Source: Ascarosepion bandense
Lineage: Eukaryota; Mollusca; Cephalopoda; Sepiida; Sepiidae
Direction: 5' to 3'
NCBI GenBank assembly: GCA_037127315.1
Contig: JBBBDQ010000915.1
Location: 709,501-773,500 of the forward strand
Length of the DNA: 64,000 bases
Shown: positions 23,401 through 35,486 of the stretch, in pieces
Position numbering within the stretch: position 1 is the first letter of the stretch
Layout of the letters: every line of letters starts with the position of its first letter
Notes under the pieces: model-generated
What the model was told of the DNA's origin: nothing
Database searches by the model: none
What the model saw: only the letters and a program-made list of their open reading frames with translations
Made by a program: the position numbers and the translations under genes

Positions 23401-24350
23401 TTATACCACAAAGAACAAACCTAAAACTGCAGTTGAGGAAAAAAGAATTGCTATCCATTAATTATATGAATATTTAAAGCAAAGTGATGAGCAGGAGCGA
23501 AAACGTTAAGTTACAAATCGGTGATGTCAAATAAAACACACGTAGGAATTTTCTGAGCAGTGTATTAACAATGCACAGATTTAGCGAATTATACTTTTTA
23601 GAATATGTGAATAGGTTTAAGAAATTATAATAATATTAGAGACGAAGAAAAGTATGAAACATTCACACGCAGTAACTATCCATCGAGCTGATGGAGGAAG
23701 ATGGAACAAGTGCTTAAAAATAAATTAATTAATAAAAACAATGATTCTATAGGGAGATGGGAATGTTGAGAATATAGAATCTGAGAATTCATGAGAACCG
23801 GCTCTACTCCATAACAGATCAATTACAAACTTGGGCAATGCCCTGTTGACAGATTGCTTTTAGAAACTCAGCCAGAACTCTCCACATACGAACTTTATCG
23901 ACAGCCCAGTGATGTTAGAAATTCGACTCGTGTGATTATTCGTACGGCTAAATACCGCTGAACCTCTGGTTCTCGATTGAAGTGACGCAGTATCGATTAC
24001 AATCAGTACATAAATGGAGGATCACTTGAGAACACAATTTACTGTTGGCAAAAACCGAGTAGAAAACTGGCTAGATATGGTGCGATCAACTTCATCCTAT
24101 ACCTGCAATGCAAAACACAGCAGCCACAGCTAAATTTGTTGATAATTGTGTTCCCTATTTCTCAGAGATATCTAGAATACTAAATGAGCAAGGGTGGAGG
24201 AGAAGAGAATAGTTAAAATATCTCAAGGTTCCCACGGTTCGATAGTTATATTCTCTCTCTTTTTTATTAACTTTAATGATAACTTTGTTATTCAAGGATT
24301 ATACATTCAAATGAAACATTGTATGAGGTCTGTAGTGCACGAGAAAATAC
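23401..24350. other. No gene recognised
   Basis: No family recognised. Only scattered short frames. Confidence 0.45.
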
Positions 24351-24354
24351 ATTC

Positions 24355-24462
24355 TTGTCTCACGACCCTTTTCTTTTTGTATATCTGCTGAAATCACTTC
24401 CTATCCATACGCAAGCGGTTTGCTGCCAATATATTTTCTTGTTTATCCATTCAAGTTGAGAA
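24355..24462 (-). pseudogene. LINE reverse transcriptase fragment (continues 25565-27130)
   Basis: Minus-strand reading YWQQTACVWIGSDFSRYTK corresponds to the segment of the APE-type LINE reverse transcriptase directly after 'DIFGKDI'. That latter motif ends the larger piece at about 25590. The two pieces were separated by the plus-strand insertion between them. Confidence 0.75.
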
Positions 24463-24469
24463 TTTTTAA

Positions 24470-25560
24470 TATGTTCCACATATGACCTGCTATCATCTAA
24501 GAAAAATCTTGTTAAATGGAAGAAAGATAGCGATCCTACTTCTCTCCTGTTTAGAGAAAATCCCAAGCATTAGAACATGATTTTAGTTCCTGTAAATGTG
24601 CTCTTGCCAATGGAAGGTATACCTGGAGACAAAATAGTGTTCTGGATGAGCTCGTCAAAATTATAAAGAAATATATGAAGTCTGTGCCATCTAATTCAAC
24701 CCAGAAATTTGTTGCCGAGGAAAAAATATACGTCGGTTCAAAGCAAACAAGCAAATTTCAAGCTATACCTGAACAAAATCTCCTTAGTTCTGGTAGCATT
24801 TGGATGATATCTGCAAACCTTCTTGGTTGGCGTAATGATTATCACAAAATAAAATCAAGGAAACGTCTACGACCAGATATTGCTCTTTAATCAAGGCTGA
24901 ACTATAAAAGCATCCTGGTTGAATTAACAATACCATATGAAAGCCAGATAGAACAAATCCAATAATATAAAACTAAGAAATATGAAAATGTAAAATCAGA
25001 GCTGATAAAGATGGGTATAATGTAATTAGTAGAGCAGTGGAAATTGGAGCAAGGGGTTTCGTTGCAGGCACTCTGTACCAATTTCTGGTTCGAATTGGAA
25101 TCAAAGGGTGTAATAAGGCCAAAAGTATAAAAAGCCTAATAGATGTAACTGGAAATAGTTCTATGTGGACATGAAAAACTAAGAAATCTTTCGTGGAGCG
25201 TTTGAGCGAACATGACGGCATAATATGACTGATCGTGAATGAGCAATTAGATTCATGTCGCATTCTCAGAATGCTTGCCTCTATTTTCGGCTTTTACATT
25301 TAATTTAGTATATCGACAACACACTAGTATAACGTTATAATGAGCCTCACATCAGTAAGGGAGGCCGGTGTGCTAGTGAAGCCTTTGAGAGAAATGCCCT
25401 AAAACAGTGCACATTCTCTTCTGATGACCCCCAAATTAATTTAAATGTAAATTCGAGAGGTATATATTAAAAGAAAATCAATGAAATCATATGCCGTAGA
25501 GAGGCCCGATAAAAATGCCATTGGCATGAAGAACATTACACATTCAGCTCCCTTCACATG
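24470..25560 (+). pseudogene. 5'-truncated LINE with restriction-like endonuclease tail
   Basis: Plus-strand reading includes a cysteine-containing segment SSCKCALANGRYTWRQNSVL. A nuclease-like core follows: RPDIAL, then SILVELTIPYES, then AVEIGARGFVAGTLYQFL. RPD...ELTxP is the PD-(D/E)XK signature of the C-terminal restriction-like endonuclease found in R2-type and related LINEs. One stop separates RPDIAL from the next strand and a frameshift follows. The stretch 25270-25560 is 3' untranslated. It lies in opposite orientation within the APE-type LINE. Confidence 0.72.
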
Positions 25561-25564
25561 AATT

Positions 25565-27130
25565 TCAATTACTTTCCAGTAATTTCCTTTTTTAATGTCT
25601 TTTCCGAAAATGTCGCTGTTGTCGAACATCTCTATCAAGTCTTTGTGGCATACTTTGTCAAATGCCTTTGCGTAGTCTATGAGGCACAGATAGCATTCTG
25701 AGCATGAATGTCGTATTCCTTGTTAGGATATCTTTAACAAAGCCACACTGTTCCTGTCTTATCTCGGTGCCAACTCTGCAGTGCGCTCTGTTAATCAGAA
25801 TGATAAGTTTCCTTTGTGGCTCATTAAACTGATTGTTCGGTGAAGTTCACGTTCCTTTTCACTTGGCTTCTTAGGCAGTGTTATGAAAATTAATCTGCTT
25901 AGATCTTCCGGTATATTGCAGCTGTTGTAGATTTCGTTTATTATTTCTGTGAGCCTGTCTATACCAAAGTCTTGTAATGGCATCAACATTTTTATTACTA
26001 TCGCATTAGTTCTTGCTGCTTTATTTCTGTTTATTTTGGCAAGTTGGCTACTGCTAATTCCACATCGACTTTTAGTATTTCTGGTTCATTTGTATTGTTG
26101 GTTGCCCTCTCTCGTAGCAGAAGAAATCCCCAATATACTCATCCCATCTCTGAAGTATTTTTTTCTTTTTCTAGTATGGTTGTACCGTACTTTACTTTTA
26201 TACATCCTGTTGCTAAGCATGTATTTTTGTCCTGTTATTTCCTTTATATTTTATGCTTATCACCATTATTTGTCGTTCTCAGTCTCTCTGCTTCAGCACG
26301 TTTGTCTTTTATCCATTTTTCTTTAGTCTGTCTGCACTTTCTCCTTATTTCCTAGTGTACTTTCTTGTATTCCGTATCATATCTTGGCATCGTTTTTGTC
26401 TCTTTTGCAGCAGGTCAAGAATCTATTCAGCGATCCACTGATTTTTCTTCCGACGTGCTTTGGGATGATGTCGTTCACCGATGTCACTAGAGCCATTTTT
26501 AGTGCGTCCCATTTGGAGCATCCATTACCAATTTGTCATTCGTATTTCGTTTTCACACTCTCCATATACATTTCCTGCAGGTTCGGATCATTCACGAGTT
26601 TACTGTACTGCAGTCTTAGTGAGGTGTTAAGTTTCTTTAATCGCCTTAATTTTATCTTTAGTTTGTATAAAACTGTTATGTGGTCACTTCCGCTGTCAAC
26701 ACCAGGGTAGACTTTGCAGTGAAGGACTGCGATTCTGAATCTCTTGTAGAAAGTAACAGAAACAGTTTAGTTCCTAATTTTTCCTTCTAAAATTCTCCAT
26801 ATTCATAGTCTTCTTGGGTGCTTTTGGAACCAGGTGTTAGTTATTATCTGGTCATTCGCTGTAGACCATAGGATCCATCTCTCACCACGGCAATTGCAAT
26901 GTCATAGTCTGAAATTGCCGACCGTTTCAATGTCTCTCTTTTGGCCGACCTTGGCATTGAGATCTCTCATGATGATTCTTGTGATTTGCATTGAGTCTTG
27001 GCATAACCGAGTATGGAGTAGGACTCTATTTACTGTTATGTACCTTTCACGCCCCAAGAGTTATTTTTGCTTATTGCGAACTGTCTCAGGATAACGATCC
27101 GGTGACACCTATTGCTCATGTTTTCCATTC
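25565..27130 (-). pseudogene. APE-type LINE: endonuclease, linker and start of reverse transcriptase
   Basis: Read on minus from about 27130, the endonuclease end shows DLNAKVGQKRDIETVG and, further on, VYPGVDSGSDHITV with the terminal SDH catalytic motif. A linker follows (KLVNDPNLQEMY, NDIIPKHVGRKISGS). The reverse transcriptase starts with FGIDRLTEIINEIYNSCNIP, then LSRLIFITLPKKPSEKE and ELHRTISLMSH, up to DIFGKDI. Stops and shifts break it. Together with 24355-24462 it is one element of the same family as 22608-23400. Plus-strand open frames at 25949-27173 are its shadows. Confidence 0.83.
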
Positions 27131-27199
27131 CGGACAAATTATAAATTCTGAGGAAATGTATCCCCCTTTTTAGTTTAAAGGTGTTAAATTCTGTTTATG

Positions 27200-29980
27200 T
27201 TAATTAAAAAGAAAAAAAGAGCAACACTTCCATGTCTGACCTCTTCTCTAACCTAGCTGAGAAAAATTTGTACAATCAGTACCATTTATAAAGTCTCTCA
27301 ACAGACAAAACGCGCAGGTTGAGATAAGTTTTCATTTTTGTCTTTATTCATTCAATAGCTTTAAAGCCAAACTAGTAAAGTTTAATCTGTTAGGAGACAC
27401 GAATGTTTTGACAATCATGATGAAAGATTTTACTCCGAATGAGGCGACCTTGCTTTAAACGTCTACCTACAAAGATGACCACTCCAGACTGAATTTAGAA
27501 CTCTCCTATGAGATTCATAAAAAAAGTCGTTGGAAAAACAGTCAGTTTCTCGGGTCGTGTCAGAAGGAAAGAAAATCTAACACTCCTTGTCATGATCAAC
27601 TTTTACAAGAGTCAGATAAGACTAAAAACAGATTATTAGTGTTCATTCTAAGCTAGATCTCCCTGGTTTTCAAATTTCAGAGTTTGATGAGTTCTGAAGC
27701 GTCTCCGCGGCCGTATCGATTTGATGATGAATGATTTTCCATCCTACAACCTCACTTCCGAAGACGAGACATCTCAAAACCTCCTTTTATATACCGCTCT
27801 TGGAAAATGTCTTGACAAGCTATATATCATAATTTCATCAATTCAGATATTTACAGCTAGGACCCGCCACTGGGATGAATCAACCATATTCTCTTTGTAT
27901 TCCATATGTAAAGCGTACGTTCTTTTCAGATAGTTTCTTAAAGAGAACCTCCACTTTGTGTAAATAACTTCACAGACAACCTCTTCAAGTTTTCAATCAA
28001 CTGTTATCTTTCATATATATCCACATAATCTGCATGTCTTAACACTTTTTTCCGAAAACCATAAAGCAATCATTTTATGTCTTTGTCATATTGAATAAAG
28101 ATAACACAATTAAAGAATATAGTGCTGCTCGCTCTCATTAACTGTTTTCTACTTCTTTCTCTATTTCTCGGCGTCAGTATTTATGATACTTAAACGAGTC
28201 TAAGTCATATTCTTAAGCCGTGTGTTTATCCCTCCAATACATATTCAGTAACCCACGTTAGTGGCTCGTAGTACTTGTATACAGTGAGCAATTAGTAAAT
28301 GAAATAGCTACACTATTTATTTAGCCACGTCATGTGACTATTTCTATGAATTCTTGGCAGTTCCGTTTATATCGCCCTTTTCATTAAATTTTCATATATC
28401 AGTATAATTAAGAGCCTACGTCTCGGTTTGCCGGAGTTGGCTGCATTGGTAAAAACATTTATTCTACCTCCGCTATCCTCGTAAACAATTGCATGACAAG
28501 GACTTTTATTTTTGAAAAATCAAAGTTAAAAAATCCATCGAATCATTTACTGTATTTTGAGTTATTTCTTTCTTCTGCTCCTTCATTTTCATTCTTAGAA
28601 CCGACCCTACCGTTATTTGCGACTTGCATCGATATTTTGCTTGGCTAAGCCGAACATAAATCCACGGCAATAAATTTAGATTTCCTAAACTTGTATTTTT
28701 CACTGGTGCATCGGATCTATTTTTGTGATATTAAGCGAAGAAATCGCCATATAAATCAATCCTAGAAAAAGAAAATGTCAGCCAAATATCTTTCCCTCCA
28801 TAACAACCTCTTATAAACAACGCAGATATCGCGATAGAGTACGTCGTTATATTATGATGTTGCTAAAAGCAAATACTTTAAAATCATGTGGTTGTGTCTG
28901 TCAGATTTTATTATGTAATTTAATGTTTTCCAACGGATGTGAATAGCATTTACAGGGTCTACTTATCGTATGTTTTTTAACTCTTATAATATTTTTAAAA
29001 ATTATAACGTCTATCAGTATTCCAAAATATTTCTGCTTTTATTGAGATCCAATTATGCAATCAAGTGTGATATATATATTTTTATTTAAGAACAAATCTG
29101 AGTGACATATACCAAAGAAACATTTGATTTACACAATATCCGATATATCTGAATATATTGCTATTTTATGAATTTGCATATTAACATACGCTGCTTGTCA
29201 TTCTACAGAATTTACCATTCTTTCAACGGTAATTAAAAAAAAACTTTCCTTATCTTTCTATTTCAAACATTGCTTGAAATAGTTTTATTGCTTCTCAGAA
29301 AATTTCTTTGGTTGAATATTGAAGACAATTCTTCCTGAAATTGGCACGTATGCTACTGAGAATGTAATAACAGGAAGAATTATTCTTTAAAAAAAAGCAG
29401 ATATGGCCTTTGCATCTGATAAAAAAAACTCCCCAGCAGATGTATTTAACAGATGACGTGAGCTCAATTAATCTGAGTTTAACATTATAAAATACAATAT
29501 AGGTAATATAATTTATTTAATAAATTAGTTAAGAGTTTCAAATAAAATCTTAACATTACTTTCTAACTAATGGTGTCACAGCTAATAAACTCGTTTTTGG
29601 ATCACGCAAATATAAACCTAGCATAAAAGATTACGCATGTAATGCACAAAAATTATCTTGAAACGTTCAGTTTTAATCAAAGTAACTCATCACTAACATT
29701 AAAAAATATCATCTTTTAACCCAAAACTAAAATCAAATTAGAAATGAGTTAACAATGAATGTTAGCTCAAGTGTTCTCATTTTGATTCAAAACTCGAAAT
29801 ATAAAAAAGGACTAAATATTATATTTTGCTCTGAAAATTCTACTTCATCAAAGCGAGAACATTTCATGTCTTAATACATTCCAGACAATCAAATAATTGA
29901 TTCGAAGACGTTCTGTTCCGAGTTAAATACAATCTTCGGTGAAGAGTAACCGGATTTAATTAATCTGAAGTAAATAATAT
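27200..29980. other. No gene recognised
   Basis: Nearly 2.8 kb of AT-rich sequence with no recognised element. Frames at 27721-27933 and 28506-28703 lack support. Confidence 0.45.
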
Positions 29981-29987
29981 TATATCA

Positions 29988-30288
29988 AGTGGTGCAGTGG
30001 TTATAAGCTCGGAACGAGAAATCGGGAAGCCGACTTCGAATTCCAGTTCAATTTCTTGCATTCACTTACGCACAAATACAGTTAGGAAAGGTATGAATAC
30101 GTCTCTTCCCTCAATGTATGGGTTAAATAACACGACAGATTGGGTTCTATAGCCTTAGCTGTCAACCAGCTACTTACCGCAGAAAGTATTGGCAAACTAC
30201 TGCGGGATAACCTTCTGCCCAGTCAGTCATGTCTCTTTCGGGACATGATCACCAAAGCCTGTATCACTTATGGCACTTAACTGACTGA
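29988..30288 (+). repeat. SINE family 2, most complete copy
   Basis: The head carries an A-box region ('agtggtgcagtggttataag') and a B-box region ('gacttcgaattcc'). The body contains 'gacagattgggttctatagc' and 'gggacatgatcaccaaagcc'. The end is 'cacttaactgactga'. At about 300 bp it is the reference copy for the other family-2 pieces. Confidence 0.8.
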
Positions 30289-30299
30289 ATCCTTGTACG

Positions 30300-31590
30300 A
30301 GAAGAAGAAATTGCGACTTTTCATCGGAAGTTTGCACTTTCTTTCGTATATTTCAGATATTGAACTTTTTCTTATAATGTTTACTACTTTGCAAATGCTA
30401 CAATAGTGTTACAGAAAAGCGATTATAAATATAAAATGCGGGGTTAGTAATTTCGAAATGTCAAAAACAGAATAGTTCGACATTTCGGGCTGTCATCAAT
30501 ATGGCTGATGGGTTGATCTGCCAATAGGTTTAAGAACAAACCACAAAACTTGAATACTAGATGGAATTTGAGAGCGATCGTGAAGAACGGTTGTTTTGAC
30601 AGCTGTCAGTATAGAACAAAAACAAACCCGAGAAAGAATATCTAGTTTGTGGCGTGTCTCATTCGAAGCAGGGCTATGAGAGTAACCCTGGAGTATGTAT
30701 AATGGCGACAGAGGGATCCGAAAACACAAAAGTCCGACGGACATTTAGAAAGATGTCTTGGAGAACAGACTCAAATGTCGGCCCTTAGAGGTCGAAGGCA
30801 TTGTATAGAAGCGAAACACGACTTGGACACATGCCGTGCTGAGTCGAAATCTTTTCGTCTCCTATCAGCTGTTTGCATTGAAGAAAGAATCACTTGAGTG
30901 AATGCAATTGATTAAAAAAGGAAAGTTCTATGGAGCCATATAAGCACAAGAAGTGAAAAAAGAGAAGGAAATAAGAATAATATAAAGAAAGGAGAAGAAA
31001 GAAAAAAGAAAGAAAAATATCCGTAAAGAAAGTAAAGTAAACTGAATGCATTGACCGGAAAAAAAAGGAGAAATGATTTATATTTATCAACGATAACTAA
31101 TATCTATTGCAAGGCTGGAAAAAACAAACATCACACACCATGTGGCCCAAAAATGCATTGCAAACATTAATCTTTAAATATCTACAAATAAATTCTCGTA
31201 CTTCTGTGACATGGTGCACAAAATCTATTCAAACCAGGAATAAAAGCCTCAAAGATGCAACCGAAAAGAATCTGAGAGAATTAAATCTTGAACTTGCATA
31301 AGGATGACATCGTCGTCGCCGACGTCGACGTTGGCGATTTTATGTTGCATTCGAGAATTTAATTTCTTCTTTACCTATCGCTTCTTCTACGTTGATGGCG
31401 TTGATCTCTAAATTCGACGCCAGCGTGCACGTTAAGGATTAGAATTTTCCAGTTTCACCAAAACCTGTTACCGTCATTCATTTCCTATCACCGTTTGGCT
31501 TTACAAGGTGAGAGAATATCACAGTAAATGAAAGATTCGACGGCATAAATCCGTTCATAGTGAAATTCAACTTGCTAGGAAGCGATCTAC
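30300..31590. other. No gene recognised
   Basis: A 9-bp inverted repeat (CGAAATGTC/GACATTTCG, about 30454-30487) is present. 30940-31070 is purine-rich. 31308-31345 is a small GTC/GAC-rich CpG cluster. No conserved protein was seen. Confidence 0.45.
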
Positions 31591-31600
31591 ACATTTCATT

Positions 31601-31929
31601 TCACGACGTTTCTTTGCAGCACATATAGAATGAGATATGCATAACACTGCTATGAATCTGCAATGGACTACCGCTAACTCTCTGAAAATTTCGGATGTTA
31701 CTTTCTGTAACATATCCATCCTGCATAGCCCTCTTCATCCTTTCATTTAAGTGTTGATATCTGTTATAATCGTCATCAACTTGTTCCACCATTAGGGACT
31801 TTGGAGTTTCTCACTCTTAGTCTGGATCCTCGTCTTCTATCGCTAAGTGATGCCCAACAAAGAGTTTAGAAATACTGGCTGCATTGCTGTCAGAATCATT
31901 GGAATACACAAGCTTCTCCACCAAGACCA
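31601..31929 (-). pseudogene. Coding-like remnant of unknown family
   Basis: One minus-strand frame runs for about 110 codons with only two stops. It begins MVLVEKLVYSNDSDSNAAS and ISKLFVGHHLAIEDEDPD, then continues after the stops as MVEQVDDDYNRYQHLNERMK and RAMQDGYVTESNIRNFQRV. The charged, low-Asn composition is unlike random frames in this AT-rich region, so it looks like a decayed coding exon. I do not recognise the family; it may be a retroelement gag-like region or a processed pseudogene. Confidence 0.4.
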
Positions 31930-31934
31930 TCCGA

Positions 31935-32675
31935 AAATGACATAATCATGGAACAAAACTGCAGATTTGCTTGTTTTATTAAAGTTATTATAAAAATACC
32001 AAATGTCTTATTTAATAAAACAAAAGAAATATTCAGCTAAGTCCATTAAATAAAAGTGATAAAGTTTGTCCATGAGTGATCCATGAAAATCTAGAAATGA
32101 TTAGTAATATATTAGTTAACTCATAACAAAGGTTGTTGTTTTCTTTTTCTTTTTCTGATAAGCTGGTATTTAGTGCATCACTGAAAAATAAATTTATTTC
32201 TGAAATTTAAAATATTACTTACTTGTTCTTTGCTTTTAAATAAGTAAATTTTAATTATTACTTCAGGTATTGTAACCTTCGCTACATAAATAAAAAGTAC
32301 TCGGCTGGAGATTCCTTGTGCCTTTCGGATAATGACGAAAAGAAATTTGAAACGTTTCTTAATCTCTAAACCCAGAGAGTCAACACAGCGCAATTGATTA
32401 GATTAAAGTAAAAAAAAACGACTGCAAAACATAACAAAAGAAGATAATGATAACACATGAAAAAGAATTATGACTAAAGATGTACAGAAGGGGTTGTATT
32501 TTATCCTAAATAACGATATTAAAGTTATTAAAATACTCGATGCAGATTTTCAACAGACGTCAAATGCGAACCAAAAGTAAAAAAGGGGAGGGTATTGTCA
32601 CGTTTTTTGTTACTACATTCCGTAGATTAAAATTAATATGAACGGAATGGTTGTCCTAAATGGCTGATGGTGATA
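31935..32675. other. No gene recognised
   Basis: AT-rich, no recognised element. Confidence 0.5.
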
Positions 32676-32678
32676 ATA

Positions 32679-33837
32679 TTAGGTTGTCCCAAAAGTTCGT
32701 AAACACTTGCGAAAAATTAAATTTTTATGCAATGTTTGCGTTTATATTGTTATAGTGATCTTCATCATTGCAATCTAGATGGCAATTGATAAAATTGAGC
32801 TGCGAGTTTTGATTTGTTACTGCTGGACACGAGGTCTTTCAACCAGAAAAGCTGCTGAAGAGATTTGTGCTGCCGAAGGTGAAGGAACAATTTGCATATG
32901 CGATGATCTCAAGCGTTTCGATTCTGGCGGCATGAGTCCTGAAGATAAGCCTCGTTCGGAACGGCCGTTAAAGTTGCATGATTGTGACTTGTAAACCGGG
33001 TTGGACATTGCGCCTTCATCGAGCACTCGAGAGTTGACTGATGAGCTTGGAGTTGGCAAATCGACAATTCACCGACATTTGAAGTAATTTGATTTTGTTC
33101 ACAAAAAGCCGCGCGAAGAACCATTGGACGAGCGTTTTTGGAAACGCATTGTGACATCCGACGAGAAATGGGTCTATCTGGTCCAGCACAATCGAGATAA
33201 GTGATGGGTTCAGAAATGGCAAGAGACACCGTCGGTTCCAAAACAAGATCGATTCGGTAAGAAAGTCATGTTGTGCGTTTGGTGGAACTTTGAAGGAATC
33301 GTGCATTTTGAGTTGATTACGAATGGTCGTGCCATCAGTGCCGAACTTTATTGTCAACAACTTGAGCGGGTCTATGAATAGTTGAAGCAAAAGTACCCGG
33401 CTCTGATCAACCGAAAGCGCGCTTTGATGCAGCAGGACAATGCTAAGCCACACACCGCCAGGAAGACCAAAGACAAGTTTGAAAAGCTGGACGGCCTTGA
33501 GGTTCTGCCAAATCCAGCCTACAGTGCTGACTGTGCTCCATCAGATTACGGCATTTTCTGGTTAATGCAACACTTTCTGAAGTCGAGGAAGCCTGTCAAG
33601 AATTATTTGATTCGAAGCCGGCTGAATGGTACTTTGGCCAGATTCGAAACCTTGCAGATCGATGGCAGAAAGTTTTGGAAAATGATGGTCTTTATTTTTA
33701 GCAATAATTTTTGTTGTTTTTGTTGTTTTTGCAAGTAAAATTTCTATTTTTTGCAAGTATTTTCTGGTAACCTTAGATTACTTAGCGAGTAAACTTTCAA
33801 TTTTTTGCAAGTGTTTACGAATTTTGGGACAACCTAA
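32679..33837 (+). mobile_element. Mariner element with intact ends and TA target duplication
   Basis: Both ends carry the inverted repeat ttaggttgtcccaaaagttc, then gtaaacacttgc. The right copy (33804-33837) lacks one base. TA flanks at 32677-32678 and 33838-33839 fit mariner insertion. The length is 1159 bp, slightly short for the family. The well-kept ends suggest a younger insertion than the other DNA transposons in the window. Confidence 0.9.
32779..33720 (+). pseudogene. Mariner transposase (DD34D), internally deleted
   Basis: The reading starts at MAIDKIELRVLICYCWTRG, in the N-terminal helix-turn-helix region. It continues through TRELTDELGVGKSTIHRHLK, then RIVTSDEKWVYLV with the first catalytic aspartate. 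Next come FGKKVMLCVWWNFEGIVHFE, LMQQDNAKPHTARKT with the second aspartate, and AYSADCAPSDYGIFWLMQ with the third. Roughly 25-30 residues normally present between the DNA-binding half and the DEKW block are missing, and four stops interrupt the frame. It is inactive. The resemblance is to irritans-type mariners, which I hold loosely. Confidence 0.87.
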
Positions 33838-33849
33838 TATCTCCTCCAC

Positions 33850-34235
33850 TGACATGTTTATTATTTTCATCATAGATTATCCGATATCATCCGTTCTATA
33901 TTCAGTATTTATGATCACGACACAACTCCTGTATTAAGAAGTACAATAAAATGAAATAAAATAAATTATTGCAATAAGTTGTAGACTGGGCAAGAAATTG
34001 TCGACTACAGAACGAAATTCTTTTTTTCAAGCATTTTGCTTGTCTTCCATCAACATGATTGACGTTGATTTCCATGAGAGCAATTCATTGTGCCTTCTTG
34101 AGTTAAATTCTGTTTGAAGTGAAATTAAATGATTATATTGAATTCGTTACTAAGTCTGCTTTTAGGAATTCAGACGATTTCTCCCGCCAGATTCTTCATG
34201 CATGTTTATGAATCTACTATTCGTCTGCACACTAA
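33850..34235. other. No gene recognised
   Basis: AT-rich flank of the mariner. Nothing recognised. Confidence 0.5.
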
Positions 34236-34239
34236 ATAT

Positions 34240-34665
34240 TGCTGCCATAACTGATCTGCTGCTTCTACTATACATCCAAAGTTGTTCAGCAAAATTCAAA
34301 GAATGGTCTGTAGCGTTATCGGTACCGGCCTGATATCTAGTCTTCAGTCACTTTCCCAACGCCGTGACGTGACTTCGCTGCAACTTTTCTATAAACACTT
34401 CCGTGGCAATTGTTCTAATAACCATTAATACCTGATACCTTGACTGCGCAGGTTTAAACGTACTACTAGATTAGCAAATAGGTCTCAACAAACGGTTAAA
34501 ATAGATAGACGTAGCCTCAAACTCAATTTGAATAGCTTCTTTCCTTTCGTGTCGTTCCGGTTTCTTGCTTCCCTGCCGCTTACTATTTTTAAAGATTTTA
34601 ATGCAACGTCAGTCGCCATCTTTTTGCTTACCTAATCCTTGATTTTTCTCCTCCCAAAAGTCTTT
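34240..34665 (+). pseudogene. LINE reverse transcriptase 3' end, copy C (CR1/Jockey-like)
   Basis: Plus-strand reading gives VIGTGLISSLQSLSQRRDVT, then SLQLFYKHFRGNCSNN, then FLSCRSGFLLPCRLLFLKI. The last 75 bases (34590-34665) recur in degraded form at 35660-35735. It is truncated at the 5' end, with stops and shifts. Confidence 0.75.
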
Positions 34666-34669
34666 TAAT

Positions 34670-35320
34670 TTTCTTTCATTCTTGGTAACAAGTGGTATCA
34701 GTGTGGCATTATCACCATGTTTCCTGGTTGTTCGTTTCTCATCGGTTTGAATTCTGCTTGTCAGAAAATGTTGCCTCCACTTCTGTAATGCATTACTTAA
34801 CTCCAGCCTGTCTTCATATGCACTTTTGATTTCCATAAATTTTCAGCAATCGTCGATGAAATATCAAAGGATGCATTTCACTAACTCAATGAATTCAATG
34901 GAATACCTCTGCTTCCACTTTCATGACACGTAATTTTTCCCGACGGCAAAAGACAATCCGCTATTTTAAAAGAACAGTAATTATATGAGCACGTGGTCGG
35001 GTCATAATTTATTGCTAAGCCACCAAGTTTCACCTCCCATGCTGAGTGTAAAAAAAATAAAACTGGAAGTATTAGTGTCGAAGCAATAATAATAATAATA
35101 ATAATGATCTGAATGCAGGCGATTTTTTTTCAAATTGCATAAATTGTAGAGATAGACTGGTTGGTTGACGCACTGGGAAAGATGGTAAGGACTACGACAT
35201 AAAGGCCAGAGAAATAAGCACAGTCAGAAATCTGTTTCAGAGCTCATAGAATATAAAATATGACTAAGGCTATAAAAACGAATGTTAGAAGTATGGACAC
35301 GAAAGATATATATATATATA
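34670..35320. other. No gene recognised
   Basis: Includes an (AAT)n run at about 35086-35104. Nothing else recognised. Confidence 0.45.
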
Positions 35321-35326
35321 TATATT

Positions 35327-35418
35327 GTCATCCGCAGACAGATCTTTTTCGCCGTATCACAGCTCATCAGTACGGTTAGACTCCGATTGCTTTTTTACCC
35401 AGGATTGAAACCCGATAT
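35327..35418 (-). repeat. SINE family 1, partial
   Basis: Plus-strand text 'gtcatccgcagacagatc' through 'cccaggattgaaacccga' is the complement of the family-1 3' end and B box. It is bounded by (TA)n on one side and (TATC)n/(TA)n on the other. Confidence 0.8.
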
Positions 35419-35437
35419 CTATCTATCTATCTATCTA

Positions 35438-35482
<45 letters not shown>
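35419..35482. repeat. (TATC)n-(TA)n microsatellite
   Basis: TATC run to about 35440, then TA to 35482. Confidence 0.95.

Positions 35483-35486
<4 letters not shown>

Noticed and set aside
25949..27173. Several 60-125-codon plus-strand frames, some looking membrane-like.
   Set aside because: They are antisense shadows of the minus-strand LINE at 25565-27130.
30454..30487. CGAAATGTC/GACATTTCG inverted repeat as a ribozyme or TIR.
   Set aside because: Nine-base arms without a conserved core or element context.
32817..33453. Minus-strand frames of 80-145 codons over the mariner.
   Set aside because: Antisense to a clearly recognised transposase reading on plus.
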